The translations under genes and the position numbers were made by a program. 64,000 bases of DNA from Dipylidium caninum (taxonomy: Eukaryota > Platyhelminthes > Cestoda > Cyclophyllidea > Dipylidiidae): assembly GCA_017562135.1 (NCBI GenBank), contig QEYB01001355.1:620001-684000 (forward strand), given 5' to 3'. The number at the start of each line of letters is the position of its first letter. Position 1 is the stretch's first letter. The notes beneath the pieces are model-generated. The model made no database searches and had not been told where the DNA came from. It was given only the letters and a program-made list of their open reading frames with translations. Below, in pieces: positions 40,201 to 53,833 of the stretch.

Positions 40201-43200
40201 TTGAGCACTTGAACAGTGGGTTCTTCTGTGGCTTACTGAAAGTATGGACATCTAATTAATCAACTTCCATGAAGTGGCTCATGTCGATCAAGTTTGAGAG
40301 CAGAGGAATACAGAAAAGTCCTTTACGATATCTGGTTTTGCTACTGTTAAATATCTTTTAGTGCACTTTCCGAGTTTTCCGCATCCATCGTTTGCTAGAT
40401 GCAGTAAGTGGTGGAATATTTTCCTTTCAGAGGGCCGACTGATCTAATTGTACTCCTTTTTGTAGGTTTCTTGGCTAGATGCTTAAATGCGGCTGGATAT
40501 CAAACTTCGGGTTTTTATTGGCTCTTTTAAGGGGTTAATTACTGTAATTGGCTTCGGGAGCAAAACGTTCTACATTTGCGATATTTTAAGTCAAAGTACT
40601 AACTTTTCTCCTACCAACGTGTGAGCTGATGAACGATTTGCGCCGTTAGGTTTGTACAAGAAAGCTTCGGCTTCGCGTGTATCCGATGGTGAAAAGTGAC
40701 GAAATAAATCGGGTGCGCTTTTCCTCCTCACCATTATTCTATTTCATTTAGAGCCAAAGAGCGTTTTGTCTGTGCGAATTCCACCGACACGTCGCGACAT
40801 CCTTCACCCATGCGATATAGCGGAGGACGTGGCAATCGCCTACGGTTACGATCGGTTGGAGGAGGCTCTGCCCACCTCCTTCACCATGGTCAATGATCAG
40901 CCACTCAATTGTCTCACTGACATGATTCGTGCCGAGCTTGCCTTCTGCGGTTTTACTGAAGCCCTCACCTTCTCTCTCGTGAGTTCTTCCACTTCTTTCT
41001 GAAAATCCAACTTTAGTATTTTCTGCGAACTGTAAATGAGCTTCTTCGACATCCCTGAGTTCATTTAATAATCTCTTCTTCCAATTGAGCATGAGTCCTC
41101 TATATCTTCTTGTGCGTAACGGCAGGATTTTTAGAGCAAAATATCCTCTTCCTCTTTTTTGTAATCTTACTTATTCCTATCTCCATTCCTCTGTAAATTC
41201 TCTTTGCCTTTTCATTTTTCGGTGAGGGCTCCAGATAATATTTTCAACGACCTTTTCGCTTTTGTCTTTACCACGAGCGTATGAGATTGGTAGCTGGTTC
41301 AATTTCATTCTTTTTTTATTTTCCTCCTTCCAATCCCTTGGCAATTTTCTCCTCTTGCGTTTTTAATAATCGTGGACCTCATTTACTCCTTTTGTAAAAG
41401 TGTTTTGCATTTTGATTGTGTCTACCGTCCAGGTTTTAGAGGCTCTCTTGAACATCATTGCCGACTTTGAGATGTATGCATTTCCGCTAACTTCACCACC
41501 GGGATGCTCACCATTTGCCAGATATATCGGTGTCGTATGTTTCTACGTCATTAACTCTTTTTGTGCCTCTCATCTTCAGTGCTCGCGCGCGGACATTAGC
41601 ACGAATCTGCGAAAGAAGTTGGAGGACCAGCCAGCCGTTCACGTTAGCAACCCCAAAACCCTCGATTTTCAGGTAGGTCACATGCCATTTGAGCAACTTA
41701 TTACCTCGTTTGAAATGGATATCCGAGTGGTCAGCCAGTTTCTACTAGCGAAGCGTCTTTCTCCTTTTTGCATCGCACCATCCAAATCGGAGGTCGACTA
41801 GGAAATTAATTCAATGATATCCATCATTTGCGGACCGAATGTCACTGTCAAGATAACTCGCAGGGCCCGAACGGGACAGTTGGACACCATGCAAGACAGA
41901 GGTTTCATAAGTTCTCCCGATCCATTTCCGCACACTTTTACATTTGCCTGACATCATCGAATGCACTGATCAAGTTGTCAACAATTCAGCTTGGTTGGTA
42001 TCCGGCGTCCACATGCTTTGCAGAAGCACCCATTTCTGTCTAAAACTCTGTTCCTTCGTGGAGAGACAGTCCTCCGTAGTTCTGTCTAAAGACTAGTAAC
42101 ACCTCAAAGGGGGGAACTATCCCTTTATCCTTTTTGGGAACTGAGTTTCTCATCTCTCACTAAAGGTGGCGCGCACAACCCTCCTTCCGGGTCTACTTTC
42201 CACTCTCTCCAACAATCGCAGCCTTCCACTGCCGCTAAAACTCTTCGAAGTCCAGGATGTAGTATTGAAGGATGCGACAAAAGGTAATTTATAGCTTTGC
42301 TAACGTTATCTACTGGGTTTGGGCAACTAAATTATTGCGGATTTTGTCAACAAATGGATTTCACGTTTTCTTTTGTTCCATTATCCTTTTCAAAGTATCC
42401 AACCTAATATTTTCCCTGTTGTTTGGACTTCTGCCTTTCATTTAGTAGAACAATTACATCATTTTGTTCTGTGATTGGGCTTTTATCCCAATGTAAAATG
42501 GAAGAAGAAGAAGACATGCACTCCAGGTCTGTTTTTTGTAGTTGTTCCGGAAAGGGGAGGATGCATCGCGAGCAAAAAGAATTTATATCCGTAAATGGGG
42601 ATTAATCCTTGAAAGATAGATAAGCAGTGTCGTCAAAATTGGTTTACCAGATTTCGTTCTGGTGATTTTTTACTCAAAAGTGCTCCACGAACTGGTCATC
42701 CGTCCAGTTGAAGTCGACGAGATCCACATCAATCGGGACCATTGGCGAATCGGATCATCGGAGCACAATGCAACAAGTGGTGTTGCAGAGGGGCTCAGAT
42801 GCGAATCGTATAGGTGCATTGAAGGGCAAATTTAAGAACTTGGCTATGGCAGGAAACTTGATCCTTGGATCCACTCCTCACCACCTTGAGGCAATTTGTT
42901 CGGCTCAGCACATTAACATCAGGCGGAAAAGACTTATTATTGGTGACGAAAAGTGGGCAGTTTAGAACAAAGTTAATTGGAAGATATGGTGGGTGATGCA
43001 AAATGGAGCAACCTAGACGACAACAAAGCAACGATCTCGAAAAACGGGACATGCTGTTAGTTAGGTAGGATTATAAAGGAATTCTGTACATTGAAATTTT
43101 ACCAACCACCAAAACGATTAAATCAAATGTGTACGTTCAACAGCTCGACAAACTGAGTGATACAATCAATTTGGGCAAAGCGACGAGAGGTGGAGGGAGG

Positions 43201-44521
43201 ATCAGGAGGGTTTTGTTGATGTCCGCCATGACAGTGCGAAGCCCCACTCGTCAAAAGTTTTTGGCTCTGGGTTGTGATGCGTCGATGCTTCCGCCACGGA
43301 GTCCCTACCCTGCGCCTTCAGACTGCCAATTATCTTGTCGTTCCTCGCAAAAGTCCTCAAATGATAAAATTGTTAATGACGCTAATGAGGTCACATGACA
43401 TTTAATTCAGTCACTTTCTGTTTGTTTTTGACGTCCTTATAACTAGCAATACGGTTGATGGGGAATGAGCGTGGACATATGCTGTTTTTAGATCACTACT
43501 TTTGAAAGACCCTGTTTGAGTGGATCTACTTTTTAAAACACGACTGGAAAGCCCGTCTGGATGTTTGGTAGACAAAAGAAATTTGGTTAGGGAGCATCGA
43601 AGCAGGAAGTTTAGTTGCTTTTTTGTTTTGCTGCTTCCTCCACGTGGCCCATTGAGGCCACTGTTCCAGCAGACCGGCTTGCCCAGATGTCCCCCCTGCT
43701 ATCGTTCATGATACGCCCTTTTGCACCAATTTATTTTAAATGCAACCTATACACTATCTTCCCAGTCAGGCACTCTGTTATTTATTGTGCTGCCTCACCT
43801 TCACCTCTAGACGTCGGGTGCCGCAACAACAGGCGCGCGTGCGCCGTCTACTGCAACAAGATTTCGGGTTTCGAGGTTGTTCATGGCCTTCTGGACCGTA
43901 TGATGCACGTCCTAGAAGTGGACTATGGAAAGAGTTCCAGGTCAGACGGTTTGGCCTACCACCTGAAGGAGGTTGAAGGTGAGTTGTTTTCACTTCACGT
44001 GTTTATCTGCTGCTATTATCCTTAAATTTCCCAACTTCTTAATACAAATAACCGCAGTGTATAAGACTGTCGTCAACCACATAGATTTAAATCCCTTTGT
44101 TCTGAGCCCGCTAATCGAGTTCTACTATTGTGTTCGCTTGTCCTATGGACGTGAAAGGAAGTCGCCATGATCTCACCGCCACTACCAGGGAGTTTTGCAT
44201 CTTGTTGACTCACGGAAGCGAGAAGTTAGTCAAGATTAAGGGAAACCAATTTCTTTTTGGATTGACTAACTTGACATCTCAATGATTTACCGTTGCGAAT
44301 TAGAAGATGGTGATGCATCCGGCTGCCTCGAAAGCCATTATCCTTTGGGCGACCGTTTTGTAGATGCCACTTACTTTCCGGGCCGTTGCGCTGACGTCGT
44401 CCTTTTGCCATCGGGACGGTCAATCGGCCGGTTGGGTATTGTGCATCCCACCGTGTTGCGCAACTTTGACCTCTCCCTCTCTGTCTCCGCATTTGAGGTA
44501 GACATCGAGCCCTTTCTCTGA
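37282..44521 (+). CDS. FARSB: Cytosolic phenylalanine-tRNA ligase beta subunit, 15 exons
   Basis: Beta chain of the cytosolic alpha2-beta2 enzyme that charges tRNA-Phe; beta carries the structural and editing modules. Exons: 37282-37339, 37379-37434, 37471-37625, 37702-37768, 37858-37973, 38317-38467, 38539-38644, 39170-39302, 39706-39757, 39835-39994, 40752-40978, 41580-41672, 42166-42283, 43811-43978 and 44304-44521. The total is 1878 nt, 625 residues, and every phase closes. Landmarks: [19 protein letters not shown] at the start, VPANRYDLL near residue 82, the B3/B4 region with DKLHQNIGR and [23 protein letters not shown], the B5 segment [24 protein letters not shown] near 360-385, [42 protein letters not shown], and YFPGRCADV near the end. 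It is slightly longer than human (589), with additional residues before the B5 motif. Introns 1 and 2 are 39 and 36 bp. Intron 13 holds a dead mariner element. Confidence 0.95.
42490..43398 (+). mobile_element. Decayed mariner-like (Tc1/mariner) transposase relic in FARSB intron 13
   Basis: Successive frames, broken by shifts and stops, recreate the mariner order in the sense direction of FARSB. A degraded N-terminal helix-turn-helix stretch is followed at 42625 by [11 protein letters not shown] and APRTGHPS. Next come a VEVDE segment, then IIGDEKW near 42940-42960 (first catalytic Asp kept), GILYIEILP and VYVQQLDKL near 43080-43150, TRQKFLALG, and [11 protein letters not shown] near 43290-43325 (third Asp kept). 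The block that normally holds the second Asp (HDNARPH-like) is not intact, so the enzyme is dead. I did not find convincing terminal inverted repeats, so the borders are approximate. Confidence 0.8.
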
Positions 44522-45777
44522 GTGGGCCTGTCGTGCAGCCCTCCCTCCCTCTGTGTCCACCCTCGTTTCTTACGTCTGTCTTTCCACTTGTCTCAATTGA
44601 AATGCAGGTGGTTGTGGTGTTTTTTGTCCTTCTCGTCTCTATTTTCTTTCAACCTGCCGAAACTAACTGTTTAATAATGTGAGCTACCGAAGGCCGGGTC
44701 TGTGCCACTCATGTAGCAGTGCAATAATGAAGAAATCGGTCTAATTTTGGCTGTTTTGAAAAAAATCATATTCACGCCTTGTAAAGACTCTTAAGGTTCG
44801 ATGTGATGCAGACACCAGATGAGGAAAATTGAGACTCAGAGGGCTGTTTCAGGCTTTGCTGTTAAATCGAGTTTAGACAGAAAATCTCGGGTCGCGTCAC
44901 CAAAAATGACCTGGGATTCAATTGCCACAGCGCTTGGCGATGTCGGTTTCGAAAATCAGACTTACTTTTTTGGCGCAGCTGCGGTAATGAGGCAGTGAAG
45001 GCAGACACCACGCATTGAAGTTGGGAGTCGTCCCAAACTCCCATCAGTCGTGGGACGCCTGCTCCATCACACCAATCTCCAACGGAATCCGCGGACTAGC
45101 TCGACTCGTTGCAGACGTGCTCTACGTCCGTCCGCGAGTGGGTCTGTGGCAAACTGAGGCAGGCAGGGGTACGCTTTAATCTCGGAGCTATCGAAGGTCG
45201 TTGTTCCCTTCGGGGACGCTCTTATGAGGCTCTCCCGGTCCAGGTGCGGGTCCAACTGCAGATCACTTGTTCAGACGAGAGGCAGTGAGTGAGGGACAGG
45301 AAATGATCGCTCCGATTATTCATACTTTGGCCGATTTTAACCTTATACTAATGCGTATGCGCGAGCGTCTTCAGAAAACTCAACTTGGAGCTTCTCGCGA
45401 CCAACGCGGTGAAGACGAGATTGGAAGATGAATTCCTTCATGGCAGCGACTGGCCGCCATAAGTACTCTGTTACGAAACCTGCGACCGAGTCGTTACACA
45501 ACTTTCAAGAATTCCCCTACTCTCAAACGCCTCGAATGTGTCAATCACAGAATTATTAATAGCAATGTCCCTAGGGTATGTGACCTGAATGAATAAAGGT
45601 GCTTCATAAGTAGTTGATGTGATCTTTTATTATATGTACCGGTTTTCGCACAAGCGGTTGTCACAGAAGGGTGCCGGCCTTGAAGGAGCATCAAGCCGGA
45701 GGCGCAGAGCAGCAAACCGTTCAGCCATGCAAGCGGGGAGTCGAGGGTTTACAAAAGTTTGAGGAGGAGTGTACAGC
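44522..45777. other. Convergent intergenic region FARSB/MIPEP
   Basis: Both neighbours end here, so it should consist of two 3' UTRs. A plus-strand AATAAA lies at 45592-45597, far from FARSB but possible for it. A minus-strand frame at 45255-45067 has G/C-ending codons but lacks an ATG, partner exon or recognised motif, so I do not call it. Confidence 0.45.
45626..45631 (-). terminator. Candidate polyadenylation hexamer for MIPEP
   Basis: AATAAA on the minus strand about 147 bp past the MIPEP stop codon, a usual spacing for a short 3' UTR. No transcript evidence. Confidence 0.4.
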
Positions 45778-48700
45778 TTAGTGAACGAGTTTCCATGAGG
45801 GATTCTCTGCTTTTGTCATAATTACCCGCGCAGCCTCCTCACCGGCTGCGATGTCTTCGTATAAACCTCCAGCAAGAAGTTTGGCGTCCGTTGCCGTCTC
45901 ATTCTCGCCTAACAAACGCGAAAGCATCTCCTGTGGACGACGCTCACCGCCATGCCGAAGTAGCGTGTCGCGGTACCTCTAAAAGGTGTGGAAGTAGCAT
46001 GCACTTCACGCAAGTCTCTCTTTAATCTTATGAACACAAACTCAAGTCATCTAGACAAGGTTAAGTGTTGGTGCCCAGAATAGCAGACGATTCAAGGGAC
46101 ACAGCGGTGTCTGACATGAATCCTCATTTGAAGGCAACACAGAAAGTGCCGCAAGAGGCCATCTGATTCGCGTTTGGATTTAATGGAAATTGGTAGAGGA
46201 TGATTGTGTGGCCGGTAATAAGACGAATGATTGTGAGAGTAGCAGTGTCAATATCGCCTAGTGAAAGAGCGTTTGATGAGAATTTATCTGAAGAAAACTA
46301 GTTTTAATCACGTTACTTTGCAATAAAATCGCCTATGAAACACAGTTAGCATCTGGATTATGCTCTTCCGTGAATATCCTCCACAATTTTTGGCCGTGCT
46401 TTGTCAGAATAGGTTACGAGGGGTTGTGTAAACATCCGCAACACTCACTCTTCCGAAACTCGAGGACCAAGGATCCATGGCGAACCCTTTGCGCCAGATC
46501 AATCCTGCAGCGGCTCGGGCCATAAGGTAGGAATAGTAGCGTCCACCGTAGTTACAGAGATGACCGAATCGGTGCGTGGTAGCTACGGGCAAATGGGATA
46601 ACTGGGGTGGTAAGTCGGTCGACAGCCATGAACTGCAGTGCTCGGCCAGAAGGCTGTCAAAGAGACCGGCAGACGGTGGAAGTGTGCTGGAGGAACCTCG
46701 GAAGGGCGCAAGCACCTTTGAAGGCGAATCGGAGTGTAAACGTTGATCGAGCATCGCGTGCATGAGCTATAAAAGGAGTTCAACGAGCCTGTGTCAAGAA
46801 AAAAATCCCCCTCCTTCCATCGAACAATTCCTACGAATGGACACAACCGCCAAACACTACGCTAACACCATTAAACAGTAGACACAGATGTCTACAGAGG
46901 TCAGGAATACGCATTCCTGTCGAATATTTTCGAAGCGTTTCATATACCTCGTAACTGCAGTCGTGGGACCTCCACTTTCACCCAAATGGGTTAGCATTAA
47001 GGAATTCGTTTATGTTGAACTGCCAGCGATGTTCGTCCAACGATGAAAGGTGAGGATGATCCGCAAGACTCCTCGATTCGGTGTTGGATTGTAAAAAATC
47101 TGCCAAACCTGTTTACCCCCACCCTCTTCCCCGTTTTATCCACATTTTACCTGAGTAGCCCGCCAGGCATGCGACGCAGCTGAGACAGTTGAGACCGCGG
47201 GTGGCCTCAGACACCAGGCATTCACGATGATCAGTATTTCAAATATCACGTCAACGTCAAGTCCCGTGCTTTTAAATCGACTTCAACGGCAGTGTTTGAG
47301 GGGAATACAGATGGGGCCTAGAAAGCCGTATTATCGAGCCTGCCTCAAGCAGGTGACGTGGAACCGACTTAGGGCTCAAATACCGCAATTGATGTGCTGT
47401 CATCTACCGATGGAAGCCCCATACATGCGATAGGTAAGACCGAATATACATGCGCTAGCGGTGACTTCAGCCGAGTTAGTCTAAAGACTACAAAATCCCA
47501 CGGGCATCTGGTTAAACACGAGGAAAACGCCAAGTGTATGCCAATGTCAATGCATAAATGTACTTTCCCACTCTCGACCATTTTATGGATCAAGTTATCC
47601 TGTATAGCTCGGCTCTAATTGAAATATTTTCAAATTTCAAGTTAAATGTGAGGAAGTAGGCGACTCTTAGGATAAATGACCAAAAGTTAGGGATATTAAA
47701 AGCGATTTACTGCCAATTGTGTGGGTGAAAGTTTTGTCAATATTTGAAGCGGGCATCTCACTACTCAAAATACCCACTGAGAGGGTCGACCTACCTGGAG
47801 CATGACCTCGACACTCTGCCCGTAGCCACGACTGGCGCTGAGGTAAAGAAGGGCTTTCACGTCCTCGGCAGAGTTGGGCGCCTCCGCAGTCTGGAAGTGG
47901 CGCGCGTACTGTGCAGTGACGCGGGTGTCCAAAGCGAAGTGCTCCATCAGGGTGGAGGGCACTTCGGCCAAGTCGGTGCTGCATCTACGAATGTGATCAG
48001 AGGGGGAAATCAGAATTGATGACAAATGCACGAGCAGCTGGATATTTTCAAATGTGAGAGAACTATAAAAAATGACAGACGCCAAATAGCCTAGGCGCAT
48101 TGTTTAAAATGAACGATCTTTCACTAAAACAGAAGTGCACGTTCAGCTCAAATAAATACAACTATAACATCAAAGAAAGTTATTACACTTTAAGTGAAAG
48201 AGGAGACGAAGTCTCTACACCACTACAAAAAGGACTGCCAACTAATCAGTTCCCTACGAATACAGAATATGAGCACGGAGGCTTGGTGATGACCGCTAAA
48301 TCGAGATTGAGGCTTCTTCTGATAAGGTGATTCGTTTTTACTAAGTTCATATTTGCACCCGATGCCCATATTACTTCAAGGAGACGAATTTTGCTTTGAA
48401 AAAAAAAACATTAAACGAAAGCCCTGATTTTATAAAGGGAATGAAAAATAAGTTTGTTTATGTGGGGAATAGAGCCGGGAAACCAGCAGGTGGTCGGTCA
48501 GCGAGAAGGCCAAACGCACACAGCAGATAAGAGCAGTCGTCCTCTTGTTCGCCGGAATTGGCAGGCGAATTTAATGTTGAGTCGAACGTCACAGATTAGC
48601 CAGTAAAAACATGATTCTGCTTTATAGCCAACGGTTGTTAATCCCTAATTCTACATGAACAGTTAATTGCAAGAAAAAGTTGCAAGATAAATCGGAAAGA

Positions 48701-51700
48701 ATATTGGCAAATATCGAAATTTGGGACAGTCAAAATGTATAAGATCAGGGGCTGTCACTTTAAAGGACCAGAAATGATAAAATCCAACACCAGTCAGTTA
48801 TACGGGGCAGTGATTTCGGGAAAGTGTCGGTCGACTCAGGTGAAAAGAGGTTTAGCAAAACAGTTTCATAATGAGGGACGGAAAAAGCTAAAACTCCGTA
48901 GCCGACATAAATCCACTGGGTCAAATATGATCGTCAAAGAAAAGTAATGACCAACTACTCCGTCATCACATCGAAAAGAGTAGTTTGACAAAAAGACGGA
49001 TAATTAGTGAAGTTAGTGTGATAGGAAAATGTAAATATAAAAGCAGACGGAGGTGGTGAAGAAGTCTCTATCACACAGTCCTACTTCCTCAATAAGAGAA
49101 TTACGAAACTAAAAATAATTTACTACTCGACGCGAACATATTAGAGGCGTTACGAAGGGGAAAAGAAGTTAAATAAATAAATCCAAAACGTAAGAATGGG
49201 AGGATAGAAAAGAAGAGTACCTAGTGCCAGTGACGTGTTGGTAGCGCGTCCGACCGAGAACTGAGTGCAGAGCATGTCCCCATTCATGAAAGAGATTTTC
49301 AACTTGTCCGGGTGTCAACAGAGCCGGAATGCCATCGTCGCTGGCAGCGGGACTCGGGCCGAGGTTCAGCTGTATCACCACCACTGGGTACTGATATGGT
49401 GAGTGCGACTCGAACATGGTATTCTCGGTGTGCCGACCGCCACGGACCGTGTAGTGGCAGTCCTACATAGAATAAATTGCCAATAAGAAATTTTTTGAAG
49501 TGACAGAGTTACAGTGAAGGGGCCATAAATACAGGCGTCGAACACAGGTTGCCGCTTAAAAGACTCAGAGGAGCCAAACAGCGCGAATGAAACCAAAAGC
49601 ATTTATAAAAAGCATTCGAACGAACCATACCTGTTGAGACACAGAAGAGCAAAGACCAGTCAGACAAAGTCATTTTGAGAGTGAATTAGAGAAGTTCCTA
49701 TTTTATTATTATATTTGTTCTAGATTGAGTTAATCGACACGCAAGAAGTTAGACGGAGTAAATCATATTTGATAAGCCATTAAGATAATAAAAGCAACTA
49801 ACCATGGGTAGTTTGCCGGGTCGAGTGAAGAAGTCGCAATAGATAGTGCCCACTTGCACTCCCGGTCCTATGGGATAACGTGCTTCCCAGGGGTGCACAG
49901 GTTCTTCCTCAGGTCCCACCGTTTCTGCTTCGGGTATCTGAGACTCAGTGGTGTAGACAGCGACCTTGACCACATCAGGGTGCCACACCTCGCCGGGCAG
50001 AGCGGGTTGTGCCTCAAGTCTCAAGCCAAAGAGACTGTGTGCAAGTTGGCCCACGCCCTCCATGCACGCGCCCAACGAGAAGAAGCCCTGAACGCGCTGC
50101 AGTGTATATCATAGAACCGGTACTTTGTCGAGTTCTTGATAAAACCAACATTTGAGGGGGGTGGGAAATGAGGGACATCCGAATCAATCTTTCTGTCTTG
50201 ACAATTTAGGATGTGAAAAATAATGGGGAACAAATACCATGGACCATCCCTACTTGGTATACAGGAATCCATTCCCGTGAGATGAATTTATCAAGCAATG
50301 GTTGTCAAATATGTAGTTCATTTCACAATTTTTTAAAGCAGGTTCAAGGTCTACTGTAGAACAATTTGAGGCCATGTCAGCAGCATGAATAGCGGATGAA
50401 TGAAATTACAACGCCTAAAGTATAACAATGATAATTGATACCGGTTTTTGACCAGAAAACACCGCTAATCTAAAGCAGAAATAAATCCTACATCTTTGTA
50501 CGGATGAAGCCGAAAATGCATATTAAAAGATAAGTGAAGAAAAATCGCAATTAATAACGCAGAAAAATGAGGTTGATTCTTGCTTTAATCGTTTCCATAT
50601 TAGTACACCGAAGCCGTGTTCTATCGACAGTCATAAACGCTGTATATGCTAGCCCGCATCACGCAAACAAAGGTAATGAAGTGACTACGTAACAAAGTCT
50701 ATAAAGTGACACGACAAATACATATCGCTATAAAAATTTAACAGTGTCTTACACTGAAGGAATATTATGCCCAAAGGGCGTTATTTCAGGGTGAAAAATC
50801 ACTAAAAAATTGGTTTAAGAAGCTGCTGACCCACTTCAAAACCAGCAACAACAAAAATCAGTGGATAAGTACAGAGGATCTGACATTTTGAAAAATAAAA
50901 GAAGTTTATGTAAATCATCATAAAGCCTAAGGCTACCAAAAAAACCGTGTGATTTCCTCTGCAGTGCGCCGCATTGAGTAGCTGTAATCGAGTCCTTCGG
51001 AACAGGAAAAAGATGGAGATAGAGGATAAATGACTTGCAAATAAAACAAAGTACACAGACAAAAATATGAGTTGTCCTCTGCGCTATTCTCGAATATCGA
51101 GAAACCTCTGTTGTTAAGTAGAGATTCAAGCTTAGTTCGTCGATTATTGGTAATTACTCGACGGCTAATACCCACATTAACGGGAAAATTCATGGAATAA
51201 GCCTATCAAATTGGTATTAAATAGTGGAAAGAAGTTTAAAATCTATGAAATTTGTTGCTTTCATACTAATTTCGGATTATTAATGTTTTAGTCTTAGAAA
51301 CCAAATCAGTAAAGTTGTATGGTGTAAGAGCAATCTCTGTTACGTTCGAAGGAATCACTACTACATTTTTAATCATACAAGTCATAAACCGTTCTCAGTA
51401 ACGGGAAGTACTCGTGTATGTACAATATATAGGAAACAAAATTCTAACAGGAAGTTGTCGGAGCATGGTTTTCAAGCAGAAAAATATCGTTCATGGAATC
51501 TGAAAACTCACCTCAAAACCACTCCAATGTTGACCTTTGTGAATGAGAAAAGGTACGTCCCAAGGGTGCAGACGGTCCTGTCGAGGGTCCATATTTTTTC
51601 CGAGTTGAGAGTGTGCTGTCTCAGCAGCTCCTGGAGATAAAGCCGTTGACAGTGCCGATAGAAAACGATCTACTCCTTCTGGTGACTCTGCAAGACTTGT

Positions 51701-52783
51701 TTGATGTACAGCACGGTAGAGAAACGATTTTTTTCCTGCTGCTCTATGGGAGAAAGGTGTAAGTAAAGAAATTCATCACCTACCTTGCCATTTTGTACCT
51801 GGCTTCAAGCAGCGACATCAATCTATCTTCTTGGCCCTCGATGGGACCGAAAAAGAGTGCATAACTGAGCGCACGCAAAAATGCTTGAGGTGCCTCATAG
51901 TAAGGTCCATGTAGCTTCTTGTTTTCAAAAGGACGCCAGTCTACGTCTTTTGAAATGGAGCTCAGGATGGTTGATTTTAGAGTCACTGGGGTGTTCGCGA
52001 TCTAAAGAGTACATCCGACGTTCATGGAAACTCCATACCCTGCTAAATTCAACGCTAAGTTCCAGGTTCCGAGAAGCAGCTTTTAGGAAAGTTTGACGGT
52101 CAGACGCATCCTTGAGATGCACACCGGATTGTTCGAAGTCTTCTAAGAAGAGGTTGAGCACCCGCTTGTCGACGGCATCACTGTTATCTTCGGGGCTGGG
52201 AGTTAGAGTATGGAGTGTTTTAACGGCCCGGGATGTGGCTTCGTAAAGATCGATGTCAGTGTTGAGACTTTCAACAAGGTTTCCGATTCGAAGGCAGACA
52301 TCATTGGCAGCACTCTGATAAGCCACGTCAGGATGTAAAGCTCGAATGCAGTCGGCCAGATCGGCGACCCGACACAGACTATCAGAAAGATCATCCAGAA
52401 CCTAGAGTTCATTAATATGTCCCAAATACGCCAAGATTATAAAGATTTATAGACTGAAATTTTTAGTTTTACACGATACCTGAACCATTTTTCGCTTTCG
52501 ATTAGGATCCTTAGCTTCATGGATCAGCATGTGACAATCGCTGTAGCACTCGTCCAAAGACGCTTGGAAGCCGTTAGGTTCGACTAATTGTTCAACGCCG
52601 AACAAACCTAGACGAAATTGCGCATTAATTGGTGACACACAAACCGGTAATCTTCTTCTCTTTAACATGTATATTGTTTGGGCCATAGTTAAAGGCATCT
52701 GCTAGTGGAGAGAGTCTAATGTGTTTACACCTATTAAATAAGGCCAGGCATGGCAGGCGTTGCAAAAAAGTTGGCCGAAACAT
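45778..52783 (-). CDS. MIPEP: Mitochondrial intermediate peptidase (M3 family), 10 exons
   Basis: Matrix zinc metallopeptidase that removes an octapeptide from imported precursors after the main processing peptidase. Exons: 52783-52645, 52607-52480, 52401-52039, 52001-51784, 51743-51512, 50096-49803, 49462-49221, 47984-47795, 46766-46449 and 45978-45778; 2325 nt, 774 residues (human 713), all phases closing. The N-terminus ([11 protein letters not shown], Arg/Leu-rich, no acid for about 34 residues) looks like a matrix presequence. Then [30 protein letters not shown] and FEQSGVHL. The catalytic motif is HEWGH at residues 517-521 with the third zinc ligand Glu546 in DLAEVPS, 29 residues on, as in thimet-type peptidases. 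[12 protein letters not shown], the MIP-specific stretch, follows, then [18 protein letters not shown] and [11 protein letters not shown]. The active-site Trp is unusual. Introns 1, 3 and 4 are 37, 37 and 40 bp. The first ATG of the frame is used. Confidence 0.94.
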
Positions 52784-53833
52784 TACACACACCCAATCAT
52801 AAAAAGCGGCCACTAGCAACCCAATAAAAGGGCTCAGTCGCGGTCACAGGAATAATGAAGCAAACAAAAATTCACACAAATCACTCTTTAATAAACTTTT
52901 TAATTTATTTTTAGAAATTTCGGCGATCGGATAACAAAAAGTGTTTTATATGATTAGAGAATTATACGATAATTGTGTCTTCGCTACAATAGGCTCCGTC
53001 GATCAGTCTCTTCGGATATAATGGAACGAGCTTCCTTTGTAGTATAGGAAAAAAGAGTGCAAATGTTCTATTCACGTGAAACCTCAAAGACGCTTTCTGG
53101 CTACCGGGCCCCTGTGACGTAGACCAATTACGCAAAGCATCGATGCTCGACATAACGATCTCGGGAGCCAGTCAAATTGTCATTGGATGAAGAATGTTCA
53201 CTATTTGAACTTTTGGTAGCTCTTCGTAAATTCAGGGACCACTTTGATAACAGGAGAAGGAGGAGTTGCAATGCAGAGAATAGTGGTGTCAGTTTTGCTA
53301 AGTTCGACCCATACAAATTGTGGTATTAACGAACATCTTGTGGGTTCCGTATTTTATTTTCAGTTTGATATGCTCTGTCTGTCGATGTAGTCAAGTCTGA
53401 GGAAGTGACTAGCATCAAGCGATGTTTTAATATCTACTCAAATTTTTTATCTTGGAATGTAGTTAAGCTATTTTACACCCATTTTCGCCTAGCATAGCGG
53501 TATAGCGTAAACACTTGATGATGCACGATGATTTCACTTTTGTCCTGATATTTGCACTAGGATTTTATCAAGAAACCTTCCCCTCCCAACTTAACGTGTT
53601 TGGTATCTTTTAATTGTACAGACTTAATTTTAATTTATTAGAGTAGTGCATTATATAAAAGTCTACGGTCTATCTACTAAGTCTGTAATACTGTGCAAAC
53701 CCTAATGACGTTGTCGCACAAAATTGAAACACACAAATAAAGCCACAACTCATAGTCTGCGAATCCGCCGGTTAATAATGTTATGAGTGTCAGTTTGTGA
53801 GCAGACAACCGGCGAAGTTTGCGTAATCAAAAA
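52784..53833. other. Intergenic, no supported gene
   Basis: Between the MIPEP start codon and the bestrophin B stop codon, both minus strand. It should contain the MIPEP promoter and the bestrophin B 3' UTR. Short frames only. Confidence 0.5.

Noticed and set aside
41400..41579. Upstream part of the 133-codon frame around FARSB exon 12
   Set aside because: The frame is open but does not match FARSB. The acceptor at 41578-41579 gives the conserved CS..DIS segment in phase.
45067..45255. Minus-strand frame with G/C-ending codons beyond the MIPEP stop
   Set aside because: No ATG, no partner exon and no motif; MIPEP already ends cleanly at 45778.
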